From: Daucus carota subsp. sativus
Taxonomy: Eukaryota > Streptophyta > Magnoliopsida > Apiales > Apiaceae
Assembly (NCBI RefSeq): GCF_001625215.2
Contig: NC_030385.2
Coordinates: 10,843,135-10,907,134, forward strand
Length of the DNA stretch: 64,000 nucleotides
Reading direction: 5' to 3'
Of the stretch, positions 42,970 through 56,107 are shown one piece after another. Every line of letters begins with the position of its first letter. Position 1 is the first letter of the stretch. The position numbers and the translations under genes were made by a program. The notes beneath the pieces are model-generated. The model made no database searches, had not been told where the DNA came from, and saw only the letters and a list, made by a program, of their open reading frames with translations.

Positions 42970-45900
42970 CTAAAATCTTGGAGCTGCACCAAGATACAAA
43001 CATAAATTAGACAAATAAAAAGACTGTAATATTTTATATTATAGCGACAACTTGGGATATCAAGCCTACCTCCACCCATTGTTGCTTCAGGCAAACGTTC
43101 AATGGAATACTTGTGTTTGGTAATGTACATAATTGGCACACCAGGTATCTGATTCATAAAAATCAGTTTTAACCACATTACACTTACATAACAGTTTGCT
43201 AATAAAAAAAACATTCTAGTGTCATATATTTCTCAAAGCTAATCACGATTCTTCTGTGTACCTTGCGGATTCTTCTCTTCAAATCTCGATCACATGTTGC
43301 TACCATATAGCACTTATGCTGTTTACAAATATATACATCAGATGAAATTGACAATGGAATGGGATAATGTGTAACATACAAGACAATTGTTAAACTATGA
43401 TGCTCTGGTTAACTGAGGGTATCAAACAAAAACTACCGGTATATATCACTTTTACGAACTCAATCTCCTATTAAAGAAATATACATAATTTTTGTTCATT
43501 TTTTTAATTATGTGGAAGAGATTGTATCAGTTGTGAAAACCAGACATAACCATTGGATTATGTCTAGTTATGATATTTAAAATTAAGTATTTCCGATTAA
43601 TCCCCGATTCACCGATTAAATCTAACACCCCAACTTCCCTCAGGAGTCTAGTGACTTTAAAAACATTAGTATTTATAAAATTTTATTTCTTTCCTCCATC
43701 CATTCTACCAAATTAAAGTACATCTCAAATCCCTCAACCCCTCAATACGAGAATGAATGCTCCTCCATTCACCTTCCAGGTTTATTTTTTTCACAACCTT
43801 TGTGTTGGATAATTTACACTCTTTCATTCTTGGCTATTGACAGCCGTCTAATGTTTACTTGCTCACATTTCATTTCTACCTTGTTCATCTCCTTCCAACC
43901 AAACAAAGCAAGGGAACACGCAACTAGGAGTCTTGGACAAGAAGTAACAAGCACTACGAACTGCACATCTGTGATTAACAGCTGGATTCACAATTTGAGC
44001 CACAAATCATCGATAGAACCATAGACATAGTTGTATACTGGACAAGTACATCTAGCAATATTTGAAAGCCAAAATAGACCTAATATAGGCTTGATGAAAA
44101 GGAAATGACGTAAGTAAATTGTTGTATATCAATACCTGAGTAACCCTCTCCACAAGACAGTCATCAGCATAAGTTCCTTTGTGAGTGCAAGGCAGTCTTT
44201 CAAATCGAGGATCTTTTGCAATTCTGGTTGATGATTAAAATTGTCAGTGAGGAGATGAGACCACTGACTTCCAGGACTCAAACAATATTCTAAGGAAATA
44301 TGCTGTTCAATTTCACAGGATACTGGATACCCTTAATAGAAAGGCTCAAAGAAAAAAAAAACTGTCTTGTGTTAATGCTGATGTGAAGACACTTCTTATC
44401 AGTTCAACACACAGGTACACACTGCTAATAAAATGATAGACATAATAATCTTGGGTAAATAAAGTAAAAATCTGTGTCTGCACACTGCTATAGATTTCTT
44501 GGCCATATTTAGTGTGCTTCTATTATTCCTCGCCATATTTGCATAGGTTCTACCATTTAAAGCACAAAATATAACCAAATCACTACATACATACCGTATA
44601 TATTGAAAATTTTGGGTTTGGGTTTTTAATACACGAAAACGAAAATACACAAAAATGAAAGTACACGATGAATTTAGTATCGGATATGGGTTTTCATTTT
44701 ATATACACAAAAGTACACAATATAAATACATTTTTAAATAAATAACTATATTTTCATGTAATAACTATATATTTACATATATATTATATACATACATGTA
44801 CAAATCTGTACACAATTGTATGCAAATATAAAGATTTAATTTATATTTCATAAAATAAAACATAAAAAATGTATTTATATAATATTATTTAATTAAATTT
44901 TAATATTATATTTATATTAATTGTACACGAAAAGTACACGACAAGTTTCGAAACGGATATGGGTTTGAGATTAGGTACACAAATCCTAAACGGGTTTGAT
45001 CTGGGTTTCACCTTCAAGTACACGAAACACGAAAGCACACGACACAAAACGACACGAAACGACACGATTGACAGGTTTATATATACGTGTATACATGCTC
45101 CATTATTTTATTCTTACAAACAAAAACAAACACAAGTAAAGAAATACAAGGTGAAATAATTGGAAGTTTGAAGTTCTTCATCAAGACCACAGAGAGCATT
45201 ATATACTACCTTAAAGCAACTCGATATTTCTGTCCTAGCTTTTCAAGTTCTGCCATCACACAATCAGTAATACATGGTGTACCTGCATATACAAGCTTAG
45301 AGATCTGATTACTCAATACTCCCCTCGTCCCCATTAAGGTTCATAAAAATGATACTTCTAAAACTTATTATTACAATCTTCTTCTTTTTTGAATATAAAA
45401 GTAACAAATTTTTATTTAGCAAAAACAAATAATGAAAGTGCCATTTTTAAACAACTTAATATGCATGCAATAAGTCAAGGGACAACTAGAAGGGCCTTAG
45501 GTAATTCAAACAAAATTAGCAACATGACTTAAAGCATCTCTAAAAATTACATAAATCTTATTTCATTTAACTATAACTAAAAGTAAATTTTTTATATATT
45601 ATCGAGGGCATCGGCATAATATACTTTAGGTTCATATATGTGTGTGTTTATGCAGAATATGGAGTAATAAAATTAATTACATCATGGCTACTTGTCACTT
45701 ACAATTTTGTACGGCAGTGCATTACCCAAACAGACCAAATTCTTTTAGCTTAAAGTTTAAATCGGTAACATACAGGAATGCTATCCATCTTCTTAGCTTA
45801 TATATATATACAGAACAATGAGGTTGCAGATAGGTATGTTCAACTACATCATACGGGAGGAAAGAGCGTAAGGTACTCTAGTTTATGTTTGGAAATCCTT

Positions 45901-48015
45901 TTTATCTATTATTACAAAGTATGTAATGCATCGCTTACTTGTGTGAGGACCATGTACAGTGTCAATGTCAAGGTTGACAAATTCATGTTTTTAAGAGCTT
46001 GATGGTAAGTTAATTTTTTTAAAATTAATATATAAACTAGCTATAAACAGTTAGAAGACATTGAATGAGCGCAAAATGACAAAAGAATTCGGTAACTAAC
46101 AAATATCTATGAAGAAGATATCGAAACTTACATTTCGCATATAAACAGTCCATCATCCCTTTCTCCAAGTCCAACTACACCAAGGTAAAGTTAATTAAAT
46201 TGTAAGTAAAAATCAGGAAAATACCATCATAAATTCAGGAACTGGAAACTAAAATTTGCAGACCAAAAATTCACCTAAAAGCACTACAATCTGCTAATTA
46301 TATCATAAAAGTAAAGATCATTGTCATGATGTATAAGACCTGTATAGTTTCTTGGAGGTTCGAATTTTAAATTAATGCAGCAACGCGCATCTAGATATTC
46401 GAGGACTGGTTGTCCAATACAAGCAGCTAGGGAAGTTCATGAAAGACAAAGATAGCAGCTACCAGTATAAAGGGACAGCCTCTGTAATAAGAATTGGTTT
46501 TTTAGGTTATTTCATCAGTCATCACCATAATTTCTTATTTTCTATAATAGCAAAATACACTTCATGTCAAAACTAAGTAAGAGTTCACTATGTACGATCC
46601 AATTGGGCTTCAAAAAAATGTAAAATTTTAATTGTATGTTCCCAAGTCCCAACTATGTCGGCATCTCGGCACGGGCCCACTTGCACAAATAACTTGATAT
46701 TTCTTGGGAACAACAATATCATCAAGGTGAAAAACATTACAGAGAATTACATTTATTTAACTTCAAATACATGGCTGGAAGTTCCTATATCTTTTTTAAA
46801 AATCAGTTCAAGATGTATATATGCTAAGAAATACAAAAAATATACAAAGGTTCGTGCACATGTTGCTGGAACATATAAATATGCTTCTAAAAATCTAATA
46901 AATACCACTTTTCCCGGACTATCATATGAAGAACTTGGCACTTACTTTGTTCTGGATTGAGAAGTTAATGAAATTGGTATCAACCAACACCCGGTAGGGC
47001 GGCCCCAATGCAGTATTGTACTTGAAGAAAAGTGCAGATGAAGTACTTGGTCTGCATCAAACAGAATTTCAGAAGCTCAACTTATAGTGACAAAAAACCA
47101 CCTCCAATGTACTTAAAGTCACAAATAAAGTAGGGAACATACACATTTCTTGGAAGCTTTTCACTTTGTAAATCCTTTTTGTTAGGATTCAAGACATTTT
47201 CTTTATACCTGAAGGTAGTAAAGGAAAATGAAAGTTCAAATGAGGAGCAATAACAAAGTTCTACTCATGTCTCTCAGTTTATAAAGTGCAAAAAAAAATA
47301 CAAAGGGTCTATAATTTTCTGCTATTTAAAATTCTCTCCATTCCGAACTAGCTTCCTGCAATTTAACTCAAATTTGCAATCAAAAATAAATAATATATGT
47401 ATAGAAAAATATATCTGCAAGAAAATTCAAAGCATTCTCAGGAGTTACAGAATTAACAAGAACAGTATTCAATTACAAATCTCCCTCTCCCTCTCAGAAA
47501 TAAAAACCAAAAAACTATGTATAACGCGCTCACAAATCCTTCATAACATCTTATTTCTGCTGTCTTCAATCTTTGTTCCTTTGCACAATTTATTAATCCA
47601 ACATTGAGACTCAATAAGAATTGGACAATGTAGATATTGTCATAAACCATCCCGCTAGTCATGTATTTTATAAATCCTAAAAACTGAAATTTAGTTAAAC
47701 AACTACTTAATTTTTTAAGTTTTTATACGTAAAGAGAGGGGTAAGTTGACATGTCTACTTTTAAATTGATAATCATAACATAAAATACGTTTTAGTTTGT
47801 CATTCAGCAAGCAAGCAAATAAAGCACAAAGATGAATGGTGGAAAATATATAAGTGGAAGCACAAGCAATCCAAAATATTCCTGTCTAGATTTCATATTC
47901 CTTAGAATGCAAAAACAAACAAACCAAAAACCAAGCAGACTTACGTTTTAATAGCTTTAGAAGTGATCATCTTCTTCACCACAGCAAACTTGGGGCCTTT
48001 CTTAGCTCTACCCAT
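42970..48015 (-). CDS. FCF1: rRNA-processing protein FCF1 / UTP24 (PIN-domain nuclease)
   Basis: Nine exons on the minus strand: 47945-48015, 47143-47208, 46946-47051, 46132-46174, 45210-45282, 44136-44223, 43262-43318, 43070-43148 and 42970-42983. They join in phase with GT/AG borders to 198 residues, the family length. The protein acts in the nucleolar SSU processome, where the PIN nuclease cleaves pre-rRNA around the 5' end of 18S. Marks: [33 protein letters not shown] (Asp70), [16 protein letters not shown] (Glu107), [12 protein letters not shown] (Asp140/141), [13 protein letters not shown] (Asp159/161), and the end GGAPRF. The four acidic groups form the metal site. The last exon is only 14 bases. 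Upstream lie a telo-box and site II-like motifs. Introns hold repeats such as 44600-45075. Confidence 0.97.
44600..45075. repeat. Dispersed repeat with ACACGAAA / GTACACGA motifs in FCF1 intron 5
   Basis: Both edges contain many ACACGA and GATATGGGTTT motifs around an AT-rich core, like subterminal repeats of a non-autonomous element. Clean terminal repeats and a target duplication were not found. Confidence 0.35.
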
Positions 48016-48083
48016 CTCGATTTCAACTCCCAATGCACAAACTATTTCAGTCTTGGGGGGGTTTTCCAACCCTGCGCTTGCAT

Positions 48084-48170
48084 AAACCCTAGATATTGTG
48101 ACGAAGCTGGACTTGGCAATGAAATTAATTGTTATCGCCTTATCGGGCCTAACGCCAATCTGGGCCGGGT
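48084..48170 (-). promoter_or_regulatory. Telo-box and site II-like motifs upstream of FCF1
   Basis: AAACCCTA lies about 70 bases before the start codon. GGGCC-type motifs follow (TCGGGCCTA and CTGGGCCGGG, about 48145-48170). This combination is well known in promoters of plant ribosome-biogenesis and translation genes, and fits the FCF1 assignment. Confidence 0.6.
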
Positions 48171-48240
48171 CAACCTGTCTGGTCTCAACCGAAGCAGCTC
48201 ACATTTTGCATACCTAGCACTTTTGGCCCCACCATAGTTT

Positions 48241-49020
48241 ACTAGATTTTTTTTAATTAATTTTAATACTATTATATTCTGATTAAATCTCAAAAAAAAT
48301 CCAAATTATGTGATAGAGAATTTTTCAATGAGTTGTATATAATTTTTCCATCCTTTTATGATATTTGATATTTTACAAGAAAATTCGCAAAATTTATCGA
48401 TATTTAGTACTATTGTATATGGTGTACAGACCACATTTTATTTTCATATATTTAAAATTATTAACATGCATAAATTTTTGATCCATTTTTACAACAATCA
48501 AATAAATTTTCTCAATTCAAATATTTTTCTAGAAAAATCTACTTAAAATCTCAAAAATATCGTATAATCATCGTTCTTAAACTAATATGAATTATTTAAG
48601 GGAGAAATTAAAAAATTATAATTACTTTTATAATACAATTTTTTTAAAAATTAAAATAATGAATAAATATTGTTGTAATTATACCTTTCGAATTTTGAAA
48701 AATTTCAATTTTTTGAACATAAATTATATTGAAAAAACAAGAACAATCATTTGCATAAATAGAAATTAAGAAGACTAGCGGTTTTTAAAATTTCAGGTTG
48801 GATTTTTTTATTTTTCGCATGAGATTTTTTTTATATCGAATGACCTCTCCAAGTAAAATTATTTGGCTGCTTATAAAGATGAAGTGCTAACCTTTACAAA
48901 TTTTCTTGCTAGGAGTTCCAGGTTGCACTTTTGTTTCTACTATAATAGATAGATACAAATACAGTTCTTGAATTTATATTTCATAAACTAGCAATTATAT
49001 ACTCTGGTCTACAGTCCATA
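48241..49020. other. AT-rich spacer upstream of FCF1
   Basis: Dominated by A/T runs. The 60-residue frames here are compositional artefacts. No gene is seen. Confidence 0.4.
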
Positions 49021-49027
49021 ATAACTA

Positions 49028-49260
49028 CTCCCTCCGTCCCACCACGATGTTTACGTTCACTGTTTGCACGCATTTTGAGATTCTTATAAAGTATAGTTCA
49101 ATAACATTTTTTTAGTTTATTTTTCTTTTGAATAAAAGTTTAAACGTCATATTTTTTTTAAAATTTTTTTTGAAAAAAACACATTATGGAACTATACTTT
49201 ATATGAGTCTCAAAATGCGTGCCAAAAAGTAGCGTAAAGAATCTGGTGGGACGGAGGGAG
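49028..49260. mobile_element. Stowaway MITE
   Basis: Ends CTCCCTCCGTCCCACCA / TGGTGGGACGGAGGGAG are perfect inverted repeats. The left flank is TA; the right flank is TC, so the TA duplication has changed by one base. Internal AAGTATAGTTCA / GGAACTATACTTT pairing extends the foldback. Confidence 0.88.
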
Positions 49261-49678
49261 TCCCCTCATACACCATTCTCTTACCTTCACATTTTAGGAA
49301 AATACTTGTCCTCTACTCCTCTATGACAAAAATCATGTTTGTATATTTCTTTGTTGTTTTACTCGAAATAGTGGGTTTTAGGTTTTTCAAGATATGATTA
49401 ACCCTTTAATATCTTAACTTCCAAAATAGTTATACCTTTTCTCTATTCAAGCCATATGATTAAGGTCTTGTATTTTTGACTTGTTGCTATCAGTTGATAA
49501 GCACTTGATTAGCACTTGATGTGCTGATCCAATAGCCGCTGATGAGTTTTTTTGAAAAGGTCAGTTGATAGTCAATTCTCATGGATTGAACAGCAGCTGA
49601 TAAAAAATTATTTTTTATCTCCTGATACTTTGATTAGCCGTTGATCTTCACTTCACTTGTGCAGTTTACATGATTTAA

Positions 49679-50727
49679 TTTTTTTTTTTTGAAACGCAAC
49701 TTATATTACCTAATAGGCTGGACAAAAGCACCATATTTATAGTAGGGGGAGATAGATACAGCAAACAGAAGCGAAATAGACCTAGACGACTACATATAAT
49801 AACTACGAAACCAAACGAGCCTGGGACAAAAAAGGACCAAGACCCACAGCTTGTAACTGCACCTTCCTAATATCTGGGAGAACTAAAGACCATAGTTACC
49901 TATTATAACTACTAAGCCATAGATACGATCAGAAAGCAAGCCATCAAGCACCAAAACCATCATCCCAAGAGATCCACAACATCATCCTTTTCCACTTATT
50001 CGATTTCTTCTTCCAAGATAAAGTCATGGATTTCTAACTCCTCCTACATCTGGCCGTTGATTTCAAACTGAAACCCTGCATTTCCAGTGAACTGAGCAGC
50101 ATAGCCGGGGCCATTGGCCGCGCCCCAACCTTCATCCAAAGCGTGGTCAAGCAACTCCATCTCAAGTTCACCAATCGGGACCTCCACAAAACGAGGGTCA
50201 TGAGACCCAAACCGATGTCCAAGTCCATCAACTCAGCAGCCCTACCAATGGGCTTAGAAAAGAGAAACAGGTGGGAAAATAGGTCTGCACCCAGAAGAGC
50301 CAGATAGGTGGCTGCCTTGTTCCTCCGAGGATATACATACTTGATAACAAACTTCCATGCATGGTCTTTCTCCAAGATCAAAATTTGCTGGATAATGCTC
50401 CAAGTTTCCTGAGGGGAACCCCGTTATGCTAGAATTTTAGAACTCCGAGGGCTTCCAGGTTATCAGTCTCAACAATCACCTTCTTAGCGGATTCCTCGCA
50501 TGCACGTCTCATCCCAATATAGATAGCAGCGAGTTGATTCACCAGCAGGGGAACTTGGAGCAAGGTTCCGCTAATGCAACTGGACATTGATCCATTTGAA
50601 CTCTGAGAAATGCCCCCAGACCCGTCGTGTTATCGTTAGCAGCCGGTACAAGGAGGGTAGCTCCATGAATATTCACCTTAGTGGTGCCGGGAGAGGGAAT
50701 GAGCCAGTGAAAATTCATGCTTTCTGG
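49679..50727 (-). mobile_element. 5'-truncated LINE remnant with RNase H-like domain
   Basis: On the minus strand, 50709-50540 encodes WLIPSPGTTKVNIHGATLL and continues with VNQLAAIYIGMRRACEESA and KVIVETDNLEAL, the order of the RNase H-like domain found at the C-terminus of plant LINE polyproteins. The frame is broken by stops and shifts. It ends in an A tract (T run at 49679-49690 on the plus strand). An 11-bp duplication ACATGATTTAA flanks it (49668-49678, 50728-50738), showing target-primed insertion of a truncated copy. Confidence 0.8.
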
Positions 50728-51155
50728 ACATGATTTAAAATATTTATAATTTGACATCCTAACTACATATCCGTTGATAGATCTATTACATTATTAATTG
50801 ATCAGCCTAACGATTACGTTGTAAAACATAATCGTTAGAAATATCATAAATCAAAAACAAATTAAAAATGGAATCATTTAATTATAATTTATGTAATTTT
50901 GAAGAATAAGGATTCTGGGAATGTATTTATATAACTTTTCTCTCCCGATATATATATTAATAAACATATTTTTTTTATAATTACTGGTATATCATATGAA
51001 TTATTAGATAAATTTATATATTACAAAAATATTGGGGACACTAGTACGAATTATTTTTAAACCCTTAATTAGGCAGATGAAAAAAAGTAGCGGAAAAAGA
51101 GGTGGTTGGAAAACCCAGCTGGCTGTCGGAGCCTAGTGCCAAACCTTCCCCTCCC

Positions 51156-51161
51156 CAACCA
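51156..51161. promoter_or_regulatory. G-box CACGTG upstream of the EDR1-like gene
   Basis: A CACGTG palindrome in the context ACCACGTGACTC lies about 150 bases before a CT-rich leader and TATATATTA (51305). It is a possible bZIP/bHLH site for the gene whose 5' UTR exon ends near 51358. Confidence 0.4.
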
Positions 51162-51199
51162 CGTGACTCACAACTTCACCTTCACAAAACACACACCTC

Positions 51200-54100
51200 A
51201 TCAATTTCAATACATACATTCATCTACAGGCTACACACACAAACATAAACCCACAGATATCGAATAATCGAATCCAACCGCGTCTCTCTCTCAATCCTAT
51301 CACTTATATATTATTTCTCACTCTCATAGTTCAAGAATTGCTTTGGATCTCCTGGTGGTAAGCTCCTCTCTCTCGCTCTCTATGATTCTTTATATGTTTT
51401 GATCAGTTTCTTCTGAGACTGTGATGTTTCTGTTGTCTTTTAATTCGGTAAGAATTCGATTAAATGCTTGAGATTGCGATGAATTTGTATGTTGAGGATG
51501 TGAATTTAGTCATTCAGTGTTGCGGTACGATTGTATTGAGTTTGCTTTTGTTTTAGTTGTAATAGACTCTTGGTCGTGTGTCGTAGTAAGCTGCTTTTAG
51601 TGAATTTCATTATAGACGGGATCTAGGTTTTGTTTTGAGTTGGATGTATGTTGCGGAGGTTGATTCGTTTGTATTTTAGAATACTTAGTGCTTTAATGCA
51701 GTTTGATCCTGAATGATGATAGATATAAGTATACATTTAATTGGATGCCAGTATTGACACATTGATGTAATTTTACACATTGAGAATTGCTAATGTTTCT
51801 GGTACTTCACATTTATTGCTGTAGATCAGTTTAATTCTTGTAATGAAAAAATTTATACACACTTGCCTGCAAACAAATTTGATTTAAGAGACTCCGGTCA
51901 GCAGTTGGAACCAGCAATCAATGAGCGGGGGCATTTTTTTCCTTTGCCAGGAACATTGTTAAACCCCTGAATTTTAATTTAGTGGAGAATAATGACTATA
52001 TGGGAATGAGGAAGCAATAAAAAAAATGAGGAGGGCTTGTTATTCTGTAGTCTAATTTAAAATAAAGTCTCCTATATGTCAACTAGCTATAAGCTCCTAA
52101 AATTTCTAAGAATATACAGAATTTAGTTCTCATCGCAAATCAAGTAAAACAAAGTACTTTATTTTTGTTAAAATTTACAACATTTGGTAGTAAGAATTAA
52201 ATTAAGCAGATATTGACGCTGACGTAGGACAAGCTTAAGCAGAGGGTTAGAATTGGGGATAAGACCTTACTCTGAAGAGATTTCCTGTACAGAAATTGTC
52301 AGATTGACGAGTTCTTGATATTCAAAGTGATGGACGATATGAACTTGTATAATGTGAACTTGTAGATTAAGTAAAATCCTAGGTAAACGTAATTCAATTC
52401 TTATAGTTATCTTCATTTTTAATAGACACGGGACACCTATTACATTTTAGAATATGCCTTTTATGTAATACATATCTTTAACTAACTATACACTAAATTA
52501 TATAGAAGGTATAAATCTAACAATTAATTTGTTACTTGTTACCGCGTATCATCCTCTAAAAAAACTACCAAAATTTTTTAGGTGAATGATAATCGCTGTT
52601 GAAAAGACATGTATGATTACACGGCCTTAGTGGAATCTGATAGTATATACATAAATTGATTAGAATCAGAAATCATAAGAAGCAAAGAAAATTAATAAAT
52701 TTCAAAATTATATAATCTTCAGTTATCATGTGTAGATTAATTTGGTAATTTCCTTTGGTTCTTTTGACCTCACTAAAATAACAAATTCAGTGTGGACTAT
52801 AACAAAAGCCCTTTTGACATCTTTGGAGGAGAGAGTTTTGAATCATTTCCTTCCAGTTGTATGATCTCTATATGTTCAACTTACCTTGCAACGTGTTGCT
52901 GGGAGAGAGAAAATTAATACGGGAACAGCGAACTCTACCACGTCAACTTGCATGTCCGTATCATTTTAAAAAATGGTCTCACACTTAATAATATTTAGAA
53001 TTGTTGTCTATAAAGATGATAAAAGGCGAGCCTTAAGTACTACTCCCTATGGTCATATAGAAGTTGTTTGACTTTTTACACGTATCTTTAGAAGGTTTGA
53101 CCACATATCTAAAATTGGTAGTTTTAAAAAATTTTCTTTTTCTTAATAAAAATATAACATCAAAATTCTTATTCAGAAAAAGAAAATTTTAAAATCCTAA
53201 TTTTAGATATGTGGTCAAACCTCCTAAAGAATAAAGATACGTGTAAAAAGTGCAGACGACTTATATAATGGACTAGAGGGAGTATGAGTTTAGAGGATAT
53301 GTTTGAGACTAGATAACGATGATTTATGTTGCAGAAGTCTTGTTTGATTTGGTTGATTGTAGACTGTTTTAAATCCTTGAAGAATGAGTGATGCGAGAAA
53401 ACTGGTTGGAAAGTTGAGTAGATTTAAGTGTATGAATCATAATATCAGCAGATGTTGTACACCCGTGGATGTTGTATAGCTGGTGGATGTTGTTCATGTT
53501 CAAGAAGATGGTTGGAAAAAATGAAAAAGGGATAAAACTTGTCTTTGATCCTAAATTTGTCAATTTTTTAACAGATCTTATAATTCAATTACGTTATGTT
53601 GTCAAGATTACAATTGTTTATATAGATATCGCAAACTTAGAAAATGAGTAAATATTTTATATGAAAGGAAACTAATTTTGATAGTCACATGATATGAGCC
53701 ATGATAGTACCCATTCGTTGGCTTGAATCTGGATCCTTCATAGGCATTATTTACACATTGTAGGTTGGAGGAAAACTGCATGTGGATCGACATTTATACT
53801 CTGTTGGGTTAAAATGAGATCCTTCATTGGTGTCATGGCGATAAATTAAAGATAGGAAGATAAAATGAGGAAAAAATTGTAGGTCACCGGATATATGAAT
53901 GAAGTAGATATTAAGGGGAGAATTTAGGGGGTGACTGGACTAGGGGAGTAAGTTGAAGGACAAACTTCAAGAAAAAGATGCATCTTATTTTTGTTAAATA
54001 AATTGATGTAAATGATTAAATTATGTGTATGTTTTAGTTCACTGAATATTCTTATGATGGCCCAGTGTTAAGATACCTCACATAGTCACATGCTTTGAAA

Positions 54101-55970
54101 TATAATTAACAAACTCATTTCTGAAGTACAACCAAATGCGTGTTAGATGTTATATATATTATATTTATATAAAATTTTGAAAGTAATATATATAATTAAA
54201 TTTTCAATTATGAATGACAATATTATGAATATTTATTTCTATTATAATATATATTATAAAAAAAGTGGCACTGTTATATAAAAAGAATATTTGATTTAAT
54301 ATTAACATAAACATAATTGATGATGTTTAAGTTATGTTTTGTCCTGGTAACTGTGTCTAAATTCTTTGCAGTTTCTGTGTATCTCATTTTTTCTGAAATG
54401 TCTTGTCCAACTTTCAAATATGTGTTGTGCACGACACTCGTATCCGAGTCGAGCAATATAGTGAGCAAATATTAAATTTGACCTTTGTTGAAACATTCTG
54501 GAATAACAAATTTAATATGGATTATTAGGGAAGTCCATTGACATCTTCAATGGGACTTCTATGATCTCTGCATCATCAACTTGTGCCTCGTCAACCAAGT
54601 ACAGAAAAAAAAATGAACATTCGTTATAGGAGAAACAAACTCTACAACATTGATTTGCAAAGTCAAATCATCTTCAGCACCGCTCTCGCTTGTAATATTG
54701 TGGTCAATTCCTCAAGAGTACAAGGGTCCAAAGGAATATGGTTTTTTATCAACTTGATGCATGAAGCACCAAATAAGTTCGCGTGAGGCATCTTGAATTT
54801 GTTTCTCATCGTACAATTGCTCACCTACTTTAGTTATTCAGATTTATAAGTGCCTGCCTGATAGTAGAACCTATGTTACGCGGACCTGGGTATGGGTGTC
54901 CGAAAAGGGCGCGGCTCCACGAGTCGGATTATTAGCTTTAAGGGAATTAGAATTCTTGGATATGGATTTAAATTTAGACAGGTGTGGGGACTCAGTATGT
55001 AAGCTTAACACAAGTTAATTTTATATAGACTAATTTATTATATGCTCAGAAATTTAGTTTCTGCCACACAAATCACATACACTTGATTAAGTATGTAAAA
55101 TCATAACTTAAAAACCGATAGAATAATGTTGAAACAAGTCATTTGTGGACCATGCTCTTTTAAACAAGTTGTAACATGACCTTAATTTTCATTTTGAACT
55201 GGGATGCTACAAGGTGAAGTGTGCGGTTTTAAAAACAAGTATCCGACTTAGATCCCATACCGACACCCATGTCATGTCTGGTGGACATGGTACAAGAACA
55301 AAAATGGAGAGTCCAGGTAAGAGAGGTAGAAACTATGTCAATAAAATTAAGCAAGGTTGCCTTTAATATCTTGAAGTAATCCATCATATTAAAATAAGAA
55401 CCTTGAGTACTCTTCTAGACAGGCCAGGATGATATTTACTGCACACTCAGATATTGAATTTTGGCTAGTGCTACTAATGGATGTATGCCACGGTTAAGAA
55501 GAGAGTTGTTAAAGGGGACAAATTTTGTTATTTTCCGTTGACAACGTATATTTATTTTACAAGGTTAAGTAATATATGATGAAATGCAGTAGGGTTCAGT
55601 AATTTGTAAGACACATCTGTAATGTGGATGTGGAGAGATATCTGGCTCTGCCACTGATATGTCAACTTGCTCATCTTGCTTTATATTAGTATTACAGTAC
55701 ATGCTGAGCCCGGACTCTTTAGTCTTTTTTTTGCTTCATATTATAAGAATACTAGCTTCAGCACTTTATTTGTTGCAGCAAGGGGAACATATTTGTTTGC
55801 ATTTTCCATCAAAACTAAGTTCAACTAAATCTGTCTTATAAAATTTTGTCAGTACTGGTTTTTTTAGCTTGATCACTTTTTATTTATTACTACTTATACT
55901 CTATTGTGCATAGAGGCCAATGGAAAATTTGAAAATATGATTTTAACATTTAATCTTTATTCATTTTTCA
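51200..55970 (+). other. Probable 5' UTR exon and long leader intron of the EDR1-like gene
   Basis: A CT/CA-rich leader ends in CTGGTG|GTAAGCTCC near 51358. A matching acceptor TTTTTCAG precedes 55971. This would make a leader intron of about 4.6 kb, typical of some plant signalling genes. It contains a MITE and AT-rich sequence. The exon limits are inferred from splice signals only. Confidence 0.45.
53043..53282. mobile_element. TA-flanked MITE in the leader intron
   Basis: Inverted ends CTCCCTATGGTCATATAGAA / TTATATAATGGACTAGAGGGAG with TA on both sides. Inner arms GGTTTGACCACATATCTAAAA / TTTTAGATATGTGGTCAAACC pair almost perfectly. Confidence 0.85.
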
Positions 55971-56107
55971 GATCACATGCCTCCAGCGCTGAAGGAGGAT
56001 ATAAGGAGTATTGCCACTTGATAAGCTATTATAGATCAATTTTTGGAATGGAAATAGGTTACATATGTTACAAATGAGGGGGAGAAAATGCTTGCATTAA
56101 ACAGTAC

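Noticed and set aside
45319..45540. CTCCCCTCGTCCCC as a Stowaway end
   Set aside because: Only one end is visible and no matching inverted end was found.
50034..50381. 115-residue minus-strand frame as a gene
   Set aside because: It lies inside the LINE copy downstream of the RNase H-like part in shifted frame, so it is part of the decayed element.
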